A stretch of 64,000 bases of DNA from Ephydatia muelleri. Taxonomy: Eukaryota; Porifera; Demospongiae; Spongillida; Spongillidae. The position numbers were made by a program, and so were the translations under genes. The stretch lies in NCBI GenBank assembly GCA_013339895.1, contig JABACO010000010.1, positions 5,965,445-6,029,444 of the forward strand, read 5' to 3'. Positions within the stretch are counted from its first letter, which is position 1, and every line of letters starts with the position of its first letter. The notes under the pieces are model-generated. The model worked only from the letters and a program-made list of their open reading frames with translations. It did not search any database and was not told the origin of the DNA. Positions 34,250 to 45,900 of this stretch are shown piece by piece.

Positions 34250-35720
34250 AAATGCCCACAGAGCAAGACTGCTTGTCAACTTGGTGCTCACATAGGAGAC
34301 TTTAATTTCTGCTCCGCTTTAATCACTGAAAAAATTTCAAACGCATCAACCGTTCTATCTCACTTACAAAAAGTTGGGTCTATTGATCCACATGTTGCGT
34401 TCACTCTCCTCCGCTCTTGTGCAGGTTTTTGTAAATTTGCATATGTTGCTAGAACCACACCACCATCAATGGCAACTGCAACCTTTGAGCACTTCGATCG
34501 CCTTATTCATGAAGGTTTCTCTGAATGCACTGGTGTTAACACCACAAAACAATCCTGGCTTCAAGCTGAATTAAGTCCGCACAGAGGAGGCCTTGGTCTT
34601 CCATCACTTTCCCATCACTCAACAGCTGCACACATTTCATCTCTGTGCAACTCTGGATGTGCCTCCCCAAATCACTCACATCTGGCGTCATCAATTGACT
34701 GTTTCAATCTCTCTGTCATGTCCTCTGACACAATTTCCATTGAATCTTGCCTGCTCAATAAATCCTCACAACACAACCTTTCAGACAAGCTGGAAGTCTA
34801 TTATTTTTCAGATTTGTTTGCTTCCATGTCTTGTGCTCACAGGGCAAGACTGCTGTCAGTATCCTCTCCACATGCGGCTGCGTGGTTAACAGTTACACCA
34901 TCCGTCAGTCTGGGCCTCCACCTAGATCCCAATGAGCTACACAGTACCATAAAATGGTGGCTCGGATTGTGCCTTTATGGTGCTACTGATGTTCCAACTC
35001 CATTATGTGTCTTTTGCCCTGAGAAAGCACTAGATCCTTCATGTCATCACAGCATCACCTGTAAACGTGGAAGCGATGTAACAAACCGTCACAATCGTCT
35101 TCGCAATACCATCTTCGGCGCATGTCAACGTGCCTCATTACCTGCTCGCCTGGAGGCAGGATGTGGTTTAGGCAGTAGCGAACTCAGAACTAGGCCTGCT
35201 GATATTCTAGTGTCAAGTTGGGGAGTTAAAGATACTGCTGCTTTTGACATCACAGTAACTTCACCGCTAAGTCTAAAGCAGCAGTATCTTTAACTCCCCA
35301 ACTTGTAACTTCACCGCTAAGTCCCAAAATTGTTTCAGAAGCGGGGGTTTCTGCATGCTGGGCTTACTGTTAAAGCTGCAGAATCAAGAAAACATGAGCA
35401 AAATGACACCAAGTGTTCAGAGCTTGGTTGGCAGTGCATTCCACTAGCAGTGGAAACATATGGAGCCTGGGGTGAAGAGGCATGCAATGCTTTCTCCTGC
35501 ATAGCCATGCGCGAAGCCATCCTCACAAATTGTAGCAAATCCCAAGCCTTGGGGGATCTATATGGCAGACTGAGCATTGTGCTTGTGAGAGCAAACGCCA
35601 GGGCTATCCTTGCAAGATCCTTGCAGGTGGCAGACATGCAGGTCGATGCAATGGACTACTGATCTTTCTGTGTGTATATGTGTGTTTATTGAATATGATC
35701 GATGCAGTGAAAATAAAAAT
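34250..35720 (+). pseudogene. LINE 3' half (post-RT region and nuclease-like domain)
   Basis: An open frame to 35293 and a second to 35662. In order: LGAHIGDFNFCSALITEK (just after RT), TLLRSCAGFCKFAYVARTTP, LSPHRGGLGLPSLSHHS, CVFC...DPSCHHSITCKRG (Cys/His cluster), then RPADILVSSWG...AAFDITVTSPL (nuclease-like core), AWGEEACNAFS and LVRANARAILARS at the end. This is the same kind of element as the fragments at 10.9 and 11.7 kb. RT is missing on the left, where an A run (34228-34247) meets the insert. A local rearrangement at about 35275-35325 breaks the frame. Confidence 0.85.
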
Positions 35721-35783
35721 AATAATTCTGTATGAGCATTTATTCCATTCGTGCATTGTTTTGTATATCTTGTCTTTATATAT

Positions 35784-36036
35784 AATAATAATTGGGACAG
35801 TTTCCGCGAAAATTGCCCCACGGTTAAAATGTTATAAAAATGCATCGCGTTTGAATCGCTATAACTTCCCAACGGATAACGCTATCGACTTCCTATTTTC
35901 AATACTTCATACTACACCATTTCACTATGAAGTGTTGAAAGTCGATAGCGTTATCCGTTGGGAAGTTATAGCGATTCAAACGCGATGCATTTTTATAACA
36001 TTTTAACCGTTCGCGGAAACTGTCCCAATTATTATT
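35784..36036. mobile_element. Family B hairpin MITE
   Basis: A palindromic element with ends GGGACAGTTTCCGCG and the mirror at 36026, embedded in AATAATAATT on the left and its complement on the right. The arms share GCGTTTGAATCGCTATAACTT, and the right arm lacks a few bases near the centre. Non-coding. Confidence 0.85.
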
Positions 36037-36570
36037 TAAGTTATAAAAATCATTAACGTTTGAATCGCTATAACTTCGGAACGGTACACGCCATTGACTT
36101 GACTTCCTATTTTACACTTCATACTACATCATTTCTCTACGGTAAAATACTGTTTGTGGTCTTGCACTTGCTCCGTGCCCGTATTGCAACGTCCGATACC
36201 CCACAGGGTATGAACCCGTCATAACTTTCGGCAGGAGTAATCAAATCGCTTCAAATTCGGTTTGTAGGTAGAGGGGTCCTATGGCTATTGATTTGTTCTG
36301 TTCGTTAATTTTCACTCTATCCGTTGCGGAGATACAGGTGTGCAAAGTTAATGCACATTTCCTGCTCGATTTGCCCAGGCAACCCTAGTTCCATTCTCCC
36401 ATTCCGCATGAATATTAATCACTTCCTTGTTCCACCCATTCTCCGCCTTAAACTAAGCTATATAGCCGTTCGCAACTCAGTGTCTGTTTGTTTTTTGTTG
36501 TTTTGTTTTATTTTCTGAGGCTATACGGGTCAAAGAAGATGACTTATCACTTCGTATGACGATCGTAATT
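36037..36570 (+). mobile_element. Family B repeat, single arm
   Basis: Same block order as the copy at 8755. The 3' part, from GGTAGAGGGGTCCTATGGC to ATGACGATCGT, is repeated almost unchanged at 45601-45900, then both copies continue into different sequence. That marks ATGACGATCGT as the end of the shared unit; here it abuts Penelope-like coding sequence. Confidence 0.7.
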
Positions 36571-36926
36571 TCCTGGACATGACCGTATTCAAAGGCCCTA
36601 ATTTTCAACAGAGACAAAAACTGGACATCAAAACGTTCAAAAAACCTACAAACAAACAGGCATACGTCCATGGATCCTCTTTTCACCCTCCTGGGATCGG
36701 GAAAAGCATTGCCCTGGGTGAATCATACAGAGCCCTCCGCACCAACACGGACAAGACCAACTTCCTCAAACAGATCGATAGCCATTGCGAGAAATTTCGG
36801 ACGCTCATTAACAATTCCTGGCCAATTTTGCAAACGTCCGTCACATTTCCCGCGCACGCGTCCATAGAAATGTATGGGGTAAAGTTCATTTTTGAATACC
36901 ATAAATCAGGGAAAGTTGCTATTTAA
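36570..36926 (+). pseudogene. Penelope-like element fragment (RT end)
   Basis: The frame gives LDMTVFKGPNF, KLDIKTFKKPTNKQAYVHGS, SFHPPGIGKSIALGE and RALRTNTDKTNFLK, the string of blocks at the end of the Penelope-like RT domain. No YxDD box or GIY-YIG domain is present in this piece. It is a short isolated fragment. Confidence 0.75.
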
Positions 36927-37840
36927 GTTTGAAAGAAGCCCCATGATGGATAACATGATAAGCTATCACTCTGCAAGGTTGATGGAATTTTCAGCCACTG
37001 CTGCGAGGTTCCTCATAAGGATTAGTACTCCTCCATAGAGATGTATGGAAAATTGCTTTTTATAATGATTTTTTATCACTATTCTTTTTTGTTACTCTGA
37101 ATGTAAGATAGGAAGGTATTGTTTGACTCATTTCAGATGATGCTAATATGATCAAGGTAACTTTCTACCAGGTTCTCATGCCCATAGGCTTCTTCCCCTG
37201 GGTTCCTGGGGCACTTTTGGTCATGAGGGTACCTAGTTCAGTTGAATAGATTTAAATATTAACAGACGCCCGTGACAGTAAATTAGGGCGTTCAGTTCTG
37301 GCTGCGTTGGAAGTAAGGAACTTAACTGCACGCAAACTTGGTATGTTCTTAGTTTGGGACTATATAGGAGCGCATGTTTTTGGTTCGATACTAAGCCGTT
37401 TGAAGTTTATGGTCTGTCAAACGCGGGGTACTATTCGATAAACATGATACGTATTAAACTAGGTGTGTTTGTTTTCTGATAAACTAAGGCATCACTGAAG
37501 GCTAAGTGTATAAGTAAGGCCACTATAGGCCTATAGCTTTTTATATTCGACCACGTGGTGGCGCCATGACCCTGGCCTGGGAAATTAACGTTCCTTTTCT
37601 GTTGCTACTTTTCCATATGCGTGTGTGCATATCCACATTTGTCAATGTGGTCGTTCTATATAGAATTCGAAGCGGACAATCACAAAATGGTATATACGAT
37701 ACGCGGACAGGGACAAGCCATATAAGGACAGTGCCAATTATAATCACGTGTGATCTGAGGCGACGACTTGTGGCTACGTAACTTATTTTACACAAATCAT
37801 TCCCTTCAACCTTGGATGTGTTCTTTTTGGCTCCCTCTGC
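36927..37840. other. No recognised gene
   Basis: Short open frames on both strands (for example 37541-37795) without motifs. I see nothing else in it. Confidence 0.4.
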
Positions 37841-37844
37841 AGTG

Positions 37845-37972
37845 GCGGATCTAGGAACGCGCGATCTCCTCGTCCGGGTTACTAGGAGCTGACAGCGACC
37901 TTCCAGACCCCCTAGCTACTGAAAGCTATTATCTGTGGACTGTGGCAACATCTCCCCAATCCGCTACTGCTT
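37845..37972. mobile_element. Possible hAT-derived MITE
   Basis: It begins GCAGTGGCGGATCTAGG and ends CCCCAATCCGCTACTGC, which are imperfect inverted repeats of the CAGTGGCGGAT type common in hAT MITEs. No clear 8-bp duplication was seen. Confidence 0.5.
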
Positions 37973-38248
37973 GAAGCCAACTACCCTGTATTTTAAGGGC
38001 TGTCTGTTATAGCACAAACTCTGACGCATTGTCCAGTTTTTGATTCAAGACTGGCATTTAGAATCACTACCCCGTGGGGACATATTTCCAATGCCAACTC
38101 GGACAAATAATGGAGTAGTCTGATATGCAAGATAGTCAATGGGATGATGTACATGTAAGTGTTGACCCGTTCTCCCAGTCTTGCAATTAGGCCATTTGAT
38201 GGAAACGTAGAAGTTAAGGTACATGTATGTACATATGTAATGCAATGT

Positions 38249-38288
38249 AATGTATGTGTGTGTGTATGTATGTATCGATGTATGTATT

Positions 38289-38319
<31 letters not shown>

Positions 38320-38430
38320 GTATGTATGTATGTATGTACGTACGTACGTATGTATTTATGTATGTATGTATGTATGTATGTATGTATGTATGTATGTATG
38401 TGATGCGTGTACATGTATGCTATACATGTA
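38249..38430. repeat. (GTAT)n microsatellite
   Basis: About 150 bp of GTAT/GTAC tetranucleotides. It keeps frames open on both strands and yields false Tyr-Val-Cys-Met proteins. Confidence 0.9.
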
Positions 38431-38904
38431 TGTACATGTATATAATTTTTCATGCATAGGTGGTTTTGGGCATGTGTAGAAACATTTGCAACTGGTATCC
38501 TGGGCTGAGAGGGAGACAATGCAGCTGCAAATTTAACACAGATGAAGGCACACACAGCTAAAATCGGGTTGTAAAGGGTTAAGCTTTGCAGTGACTTTTG
38601 AAGCTTGTACAGGGTAATGGCCGGTATCTTGTACCTCTGCAACATGTGCTTGTGCTGCTGTTTTTAACTATTGCTATGCCAAACACCACAACCCCACTCC
38701 ACCTCCTCCCCAACACTCAGATCTTTACCTGTATTCCTACACTGAGCGGATCAATCCTGTTGGCTGGCCCACCTTAAACATTCATCATTGCAGTAAGAAT
38801 GGTGGGGGCCACCAAGGTACTCAGGACTACACCATGACAATGTAGAAAACAATGCTCAAGAGATGGTCAGCCATTTGGTTGTGCTGTACTGTTCCCCTTG
38901 CTCC

Positions 38905-39560
38905 GCATCACTGTCCCCTCCTTCCTATCACTGTCCCCTCCTTCCCACCACTGTCCCCTCCTCCCCACCATTGTCTCCTCCGTCCCATCACTGTCCCCTC
39001 CTTCCCATCACTGTCCCCTCCTTCCTGTCACTGTTCCCTCCTCCCCATCACTGTTCCCTTCTCCCCATCGCTGTCCCCTCCTTCCCATCACTGTCCCCTC
39101 CGTCCCATCACTGTCCCCTCCTTCCCATCACTGTCCCCTCCTTCCCATCACTGTCCCCTCCTTCCTGTCACTGTTCCCTCCTCCCCATCACTGTTCCCTT
39201 CTCCCCATCGCTGTCCCCTCCTTCCCATCACTGTCCCCTCCTTCCCACCACTGTCCCCTCCTTCCCATCACTGTCCCCTCCTCCCCACCATTGTCTCCTC
39301 CGTCCCATCACTGTCCCCTCCTTCCCATCACTGTCCCCTCCTTCCCATCACTGTCCCCTCCTCCCCACCATTGTCTCCTCCGTCCCATCACTGTCCCCTC
39401 CTTCCCATCACTGTCCCCTCCTTCCCATCACTGTCTCCCTCCTTCCTATTCTACTGTCCCCTCCTCCACATCACTGTCCCCTCTTTCCCATCACTGTCCC
39501 CTCCTCCCCACCACTGTCCCCTCCTCCCCATCACTGTCCCCTCCTCCTCATCACATCATG
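38905..39560 (+). repeat. 20-bp minisatellite
   Basis: About 32 copies of CATCACTGTCCCCTCCTTCC with a few variants (ACCATTGTCTCC, ATCGCTGTCCCC). Larger blocks of about 120 bp recur (for example 39010-39120 and 39150-39240). Because 20 is not a multiple of 3, all three frames are open, giving false Pro/Ser/His proteins. Confidence 0.92.
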
Positions 39561-40061
39561 TTATCATGGCAGATTGTTTTTCCCCCACTACTCTCAAGGT
39601 ATTCCCTCCTCCCCCCAATCTGGTCAGTTAAAAAGAACTCCTCTTGAGTGTTAGTGAAGTGTACATACCTAGGTGGTCTGCCAGCAGTTCAGGTTCCAGG
39701 CTCAGTGGGGACCACCTGGTATGGGCCAGGGATTGGACCCACCTTGATGAACAATGTGGCATGGACTGCCAGCCACCCTCCAGGTGACAAACTCAAATGG
39801 AAAGCTTTGTGTGGTCATTTAATGCCTACTGAATATGTAGACTATGTGACATTTGTATTTGGCTTTGTACATGTTTGGTGTTGTCACAAGTTTGTATGTT
39901 TATGTGTTGTAGAAGGCCAAAGAGATGTAACTCATGTCTTTGTGGTTTCATTTGTACCACCTATTTAATTACGAGGGTTATTAGTTGTGGGTTTTATGTA
40001 AACTTTTCTCATCCCTGAGGGCTAGTGAGAAAGATTGTTCCTGACAACTGGAATACCTACT

Positions 40062-40190
40062 GTGATAGGGAGGGGGACAGTGATGGGGAGGAGGGGACAG
40101 TGATGGGGAGGAGGGGACAGTGATGGGACGGAGGGGACAATGATGGGAAGGAGGGGACAGTGATGGGAAGGAGGGGTCAGTGATGGGAAG
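40062..40190 (-). repeat. Same minisatellite, inverted
   Basis: About six units of GGGGACAGTGATGGGAAGGA, the reverse complement of the unit at 38905-39560. Confidence 0.9.
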
Positions 40191-40231
40191 AAACAAATGG
40201 TTATTGAGTTCTGAGAACCATGAGCATGTTC

Positions 40232-40507
40232 CTAACATCTTTTTTTAACTAGGTTTACTACTAAAACTTCCTCAAAGCTCCTTGCCTTGGGCATTACTGT
40301 TCCATCATCTTCCTTGATAAAAGTCCTAGATGACCATTTCAACTTACTGTGTAAGCGAATAGGGAAGTCAATGGTGCATCCATCACCCAACTTATCATGA
40401 CACTTGGACCAGGAAGGAAAGTATTCAGTATTGAAATCTTCATTTTCATACCAGTACCCTAGTCCATGCCTCAGAGGGTCCTTTCCTTTCCAACCAAACG
40501 AAAACAT
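40232..40507 (-). other. Unrecognised 91-codon ORF
   Basis: The frame is rich in aromatic and charged residues (GLGYWYENEDFN, EYFPSW), unlike low-complexity DNA. No splice sites or family could be assigned with confidence. Confidence 0.25.
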
Positions 40508-40865
40508 GTAAACGTCTGTTCTAAATGGTACTGTAAACTTAAAGGAACGATTAACTCCCCATTTTAGTGATGCAGATACGAAACATTATTCAGGAGTGCA
40601 CGAAGAGGTGGTTCAGGGTGGGTGTAGCATCTGCAATGGGATGTTGAGCTGCAGTAAAATCATATGATATTAATTTGACCACACTGAGCTACTTAATTCC
40701 TACATGGAGGGGGGGGGGGGGGGGTGTATGTGGGCCAATGCATTAGGCACACCCTTACTGGTCTGCATCAAACGTCATGGCGTCTTCCACCAGCCATGAA
40801 CACTCTTCCTTAGAATAGCCGTGCCAAAGTACAAGGTTCAGCACATGCCTGTGTGTGCACACTGC

Positions 40866-41572
40866 ACACTGCGTCCGGTAAGTGTTCGCATTTCTCTTTT
40901 GATTCGGATGCACAAAGAGAAGAAAGGAGAGAACTAGAAGTCCTGTATTTATTGGACAAGTACGGTGTGAGCGATGCATTTTACCAAGCGCTCTCAATGA
41001 AATGCGATAGCCTTCCAAGAGCAAGCAAAGTTAAAGCTGCTAGATCGGAGCTCAACAAAACAGTGAAACTATTTAGTATTCCAACGTTTGATGGGTCTTA
41101 TAGGCACGTTGAAACGGCAATTCGGGAGGAGATAACTAGACTGGTTAGTGTTTTTACAAATATCAGTAATATATGGACAGTGTGTCTAGCAAAAAGAAAA
41201 GTAACGCGCACATGGAAATGTATGGGTAACTATAAATTCAGTGCCCAATAACTTTATGATGGATAGTCCAATTTTGGATGTGTAAGAATACATGTAATTT
41301 GATAGAGGCTTATGAAAAAAAAAAAAAAAAAATGAAAACTTGAAAAACTACCCAGAAGGGTGATTTTGCTGGACACTGTCCCATATTGTATATCTTTGCA
41401 TTCATTTGCAGCTTGGGGAATGTCCAACTTTGTTCCAGCTTGGTGAGAAGATTCCTGTAAAATTCAGTGGTGATGGTGCTAAATTCTCAAGGACGAGCAA
41501 CATGATGATCTTGTCTTTTTCTATCTTAGTCCCTCAAGGCAGATATTTATCAGGAACTGGTAAGTGTGTGTG

Positions 41573-41615
<43 letters not shown>

Positions 41616-42053
41616 ATGCGTGTGTGTGGAAAGGGTGGACAGTTAGAAAACCTTACATGTAGTACCTGCATTACACACATGAAGATGCATGGTGATTGCT
41701 AACTGCTGTAAAAACATTAATTACAGAGACAATAGGCAATGAATAATTTGGCTGCCACAGTCAAGTTCTAACATCACTCACTTATATGTATATAGCATGC
41801 AGTCACTACATGCCACATATGTGACCCAAACCAACAGTAACTACACACTTGCCAAGGAGGGATGCATACATGTAGATCTGTGTACAACATTGTAATGCTA
41901 AATATCTGCATCCTTTCCCCCTCAAAATAAGTAATTTGTTTCTGAACATGCAGGCAACCACACAAGAGCTGCCGTCAAAGGTTGTGAAGACTTAGCTGTC
42001 GTCAAAGGTTGTGAAGACTATGAGACCATATCAAAGGCATTTGGGATTTGAAG
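40866..42053 (+). pseudogene. Uncharacterised animal gene family, three exons
   Basis: Exons about 40866-41143, 41412-41559 and 41954-42053 join in frame with GT-AG borders. They give, in order, ELEVLYLLDKYGVSDAFY, LPRASKVKAARSELN, then VKFSGDGAKFSRTSNMM and SFSILVPQG, then GNHT and VVKGCEDYETISKAF. I recall this string of blocks (YGVSD.FY, S/SGDGAK..R.SN, GNHT, G.E.YE) from uncharacterised proteins of sponges, cnidarians and other invertebrates; no function is known to me. Exon 3 holds a 27-bp in-frame tandem duplication (41967-42020) and then meets an in-frame stop three bases before a good donor, so the copy is probably broken. Intron 2 carries a (GT)n run. Confidence 0.55.
41565..41632. 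repeat. (GT)n microsatellite
   Basis: About 68 bp of GT with single CG and CA interruptions, starting right after a splice donor. Confidence 0.9.
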
Positions 42054-42845
42054 GTAAGCAGAAGGTCTGACTGATCAGTAATGTGGTTCATTAACATGGA
42101 TGGCAGGACTTTCAAGAGCTTTGCAACACCTTATCTGCTGAAGTGCCAATTCATCCTGACACTATACACCAGAACGTTAAGGTGTAGGTAGTACTGAGAA
42201 CTGTTACTGATTATATTTTCTATTAGGCAAAGCAATGGATTGATGTCAATACCTGCAGGAGGTTACGAAAAGAGTCATGTTACACCATACATGCACTGTA
42301 TGGTATACCATGTACCAGAGTGCATTAGGCGGTATGCTAATCTACGAACGTTTTCAGGCCAAGGTGTGTATATCAATTGATGGGTGATTCTGAATGGAAA
42401 CTGCAGTGCAATTCTTTTATATGCTTAGGTGTTGAAAAACACAACGACAATGCAAAGAGGGCGTACTTTTCTAGCAATAAATGGAATGCCTCCATGGACA
42501 TCATCAGAACAGAAGCCAGGATTGACTACTTATGAAAGGATGCTACATCGAAAAGGCATTACACCAAGCACAATGATTAATATTGGCTCCATGGAGGCAT
42601 TCAGGCTGTAAGAAGATCTTCAACACAACCAGATACCTGCACCACTCCTCCCTCATCCTCATCATCTAGCACCACCTCTCCTTCCTCCTCCACCTGCACA
42701 CACACATAGTGTATTGTGTGCGTTTGCACTGTTGTCTCATAAATTAGATATTAAATGGGTCCTTCACATCATTTCTGATTGACTGATAACATTGCTTAGT
42801 GAAATTAGCATTTGGGGAGGATCCCCAGATCCACAGTGTAGTTAC
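42054..42845. other. No clear gene; possible downstream exon DNA
   Basis: A 60-codon frame at 42429-42611 has ordinary composition (INGMPPWTSSEQKPGL) but no recognised motif. It could belong to the gene at 40866-42053; I cannot show it. Confidence 0.25.
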
Positions 42846-43052
42846 ACAAGTAAAAATATTCTCTATGAGAAACTAGGTGGGATATAGAACTTAAAGGCAA
42901 AGGTGGTGTAAAAAAGGAAGGGAACAAGGTAGTATGAACACATGAACAACGTAATGTTCTACAATGTGTGCTACACTCTAAATATAGGACTACTCCATTT
43001 TTCCTTATCATTAACCCTTTTCTCCTTGCTTTTGATATCACTATTGCCTCAT
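42846..43052. mobile_element. Family A MITE, diverged
   Basis: It starts ACAAGTAAAAATATTCTCTATGAG and carries GGTGGGATATAG, GGCAAAGGTGGTGTAAAAA and CTAAATATAGGACTACTCC in the family A order. The two arms have drifted apart. Confidence 0.75.
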
Positions 43053-43960
43053 AGTTACTATTGACCAAAGATAGTCGACCCTAATCGTATGCACATTAGG
43101 GCATTTCTAACAATACAGATACACATCTGATACCTATAAGCTCCCACAAGAAGTACCAGTACCTGTATATACATGTAGTCCCGTGATTGCATAATGCACG
43201 CCCACATCACACCATGTACAAATGTAGTAAGAGTAGGTAGCTTTGTGTACATGTACGACACACCTTTGAGTGGCCTTAACTTTTCGCTGAATGAGCATGT
43301 TCAGGACTCTGACAATACGTTGTCTTTTAGCAGCCCGTTCCTTTTGAGGCTCTGGTTTGTAGCTTGCTTGAGGGCGATGCTGACCACCAACTTGATGTAC
43401 CCAGACCCTCGTATAACTCCCTACGTAGCGTATATGCCGGGAGTGCAGGAATGTTTGGCGGCCAAGTTTTTTGGTGTCCCCAGAAGGGACACAAACTGCA
43501 ACAGAATGGATACAACAGATTAGGGACGCCACAGAACAGAACATGGGTTAGGGTTATGAACTATTAGCGACAAGGTGCAAAGTGGAGGGGGGTTAACGAC
43601 CCCGATGGACCTATCTAAGTTAACTTATACTAGTACTATACCCAAAAGAACGAAAGCCACCTATATGATTCCAGCAATTATTATTCTAACAACTATTAGG
43701 AAAACCATAGATACTAGAGTAATATTAATTGGGAAAACAAACCTTTCTCGACTTTAGTCAGAGTAGTAAACTGCTCGTACGATGGTCCTTGTGTAATGAA
43801 ATCCAAAAGGAGCGCACCGTCAAGAGAAGAACTGTTCACACGCCAGTAGTCTAGATAGTAGGAACGTCAGTTGAGTCAGGACGCATGCACATACGATATC
43901 CGGCCGTAACAATAACATAGTTAAATAGCCTCTGGAAGGCAGGGGCACGAGTTACAATCT
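43053..43960. other. No recognised gene
   Basis: A minus-strand frame at 43134-43544 includes a basic helix-like stretch (KERAAKRQRIVRVLNMLIQRK) before a possible donor (AAAG then GTGTGT). It may be a lost exon; no family was recognised. Confidence 0.25.
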
Positions 43961-44250
43961 AACTCGTATGACTGACGCGCATGCGTATGGTTAGATCACT
44001 AAAATCGACGATAGCCTTAGTTTGGCAGGATTTATGTAAAAGCAATGGCCTCACCTAACTTCCCTACCATACAGACGTACAATTAATTAATTAAAAGGCG
44101 AAAACAATAGTATATATTTTAAAATTAATTAGCTGTTTTAATAACGTGATAAATCTCTAAAGTGTCTGGTGAGTTTAACGGTGAAATCAGAATTTTTAAA
44201 TCTCAATTCTAAGCCGAGTTATGCACTGATGTCCACAATTTCTGGACATG
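43960..44250. repeat. Dispersed repeat shared with 12720-13000
   Basis: Shared blocks: GCGCATGCGTA, a long AT-rich tract, AACGGTGAAATCAGAATTTTT, and TGATGTCC..AATTTCTGG. Here it runs straight into Penelope-like coding sequence. Confidence 0.6.
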
Positions 44251-44880
44251 CGTCCAAAACGCTCTCCTATCAAGGGGATACAAACAGACAGTCATAAAAC
44301 CACTGATCAGACGTGTACGCTTCAAAGACAGACACACAGTCCTATACAAAAACAAACGAACCAAGACACAAACACTTGGTACACCTACAATGGTACTGAC
44401 ATACAATACCCATGTATCCCAAGCTCGAAAAGAACTAAACAAAATCTGGGAAGATGTCCAACAGAATCCCATACTAAACGCACTCTATCCAATGCCTCCC
44501 CAAAAAAGAATCGGTCGCTAGGCAACATACTAGTCTCGGCAAAACTTAAAAAACAGACGCCAAGAGAAATGCCACCAGACTACCAACCAATCGATGTCTA
44601 CCAACACTGCAGAATACCAGCAGAATATCCAAGAAACATCCTGAAACACAAAGAGAAAACAGCAGACATCATCCCGACAGAAATCACTTAGAATGGATCA
44701 CGTGCACCACTAAACCCGCCAAACCCACCGGAAATGAGATATTTAAACGCTAGACTTGCTCAAATACGCCTTTCCCAATCACCTGAAGAAGGAATAAAGT
44801 TATTCCGAAACCGGTCGTGTTTATTTTGGGAGAGAATAGATTTGCCATGGACACTTTGTGAAAGCGGTTGAGACAGAAGA
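44250..44880 (+). pseudogene. Penelope-like element fragment (post-RT end)
   Basis: The frame reads ALLSRGYKQTVIKPLIRRVR, then LTYNTHVSQARKELNKIWED and ALYPMPPQKRIGR, then NILVSAKLKK. This matches the post-RT linker of Penelope-like elements (TYNP...W..L......P...YRR..NLRD.LV.SKL). The GIY-YIG domain expected next is not recognisable. The 3' flank holds CTGAAGA, a 7-bp-stem hairpin (GGAATAA/TTATTCC) and GAAACC. Confidence 0.65.
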
Positions 44881-44883
44881 CGA

Positions 44884-45600
44884 TGTTGTAGGTTTTTTGA
44901 AAAAACTTGTAATCATTCATGGTATCGTGTTTGTATTGTGTTTCTGTGAAACTGCAAAAAATATGTACCCATCAGAACGATCAGTCTAAATGCTCTCCCA
45001 CATATATATACATGCATAAAAAGAATGCTCTAAACCTCCATTTCAGACAGAGACAAAGTGTCGAGTCCCCGCACAAAAAGGACAACGCCATGTGGCAGTC
45101 ACACCTTTTCCGTCAATTTGACGCCGTAATAGGGATGAAAAGAATTAGATGGTACCAGCCTAAAATCCCAGAACACCCGAGCGTCCTAATCAGCTATCAC
45201 ACAGCCGAAAACAAGGCTTGTCAAACTAAATGGATACGATATGTAAATGCCCCCGAAATATACATGGAACCCTCGGAATACATGCTTGTACCAAACCGAA
45301 ATTACAAACGTGTTGCCACTTGGTCATATACAACAGACCTCAAACATAACGAAAAAAAACACCCAAACTGTAATAAATGGTTTAAACCTAGATGTCAAAT
45401 ACAGGACTCAACCTCATTCTGAAATGTTCTCCTCCCTCCTGCCCTTCACCTCTCAGCTTGACGATTCCGTTGAAGATGATGGCCCAAAACCCGGAAGTAC
45501 AGCCATGGACTGTACGGGGACTAGTGGGGGTCTCTCGCTCTCGTTCAGAGACGAGAGCATGAGGATGGAACGGTTGCTGGGTTCTATTTGTCAACCATTG
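44884..45600 (+). other. Unrecognised ORFs 3' of the Penelope fragment
   Basis: Two overlapping plus-strand frames (44919-45422 and 45247-45603) of ordinary composition; one has W-rich IRWYQPKIPEHPSVLI, the other ends in an acidic/Ser-rich stretch. No domain was recognised and no splice frame settled. They may be transposon-derived. Confidence 0.25.
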
Positions 45601-45900
45601 TAGGTAGGGGTCCTATGGCTATTGATTTGTTCTGTTCGTTAATTTTCACTCTATCCGTTGCGGAGATACAGGTGTGCAAAGTTAATGCACATTTCCTGCT
45701 CGATTGGCCCAGGCAACCCTAGTTCCATTCTCCCATTCCGCATGAATATTAATCCCTTCCTTGTTCCACCCATTCTCCGCCTTAAACTAAACTATATAGC
45801 CGTTCGCAACTCAGTGTCTGTTTGTTTTTTGTTGTTTTGTTTTATTTTCTGAGGCTATACGGGTCAAAGAAGATGACTTATCACTTCGTATGACGATCGT
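45601..45900 (+). mobile_element. Family B repeat, 3' part only
   Basis: Nearly identical to 36270-36570 over its whole length, starting inside the unit at GTAGGTAGGGGTCC and ending ATGACGATCGT. Confidence 0.75.

Noticed and set aside
38905-39560. CRISPR-like repeat array
   Set aside because: The units are contiguous with no unique spacers, and the host is an animal; it is a minisatellite.
38852-39654. Three overlapping 250-codon frames of Pro/Ser/His
   Set aside because: A 20-bp unit keeps all three frames open; no domain and no start context.
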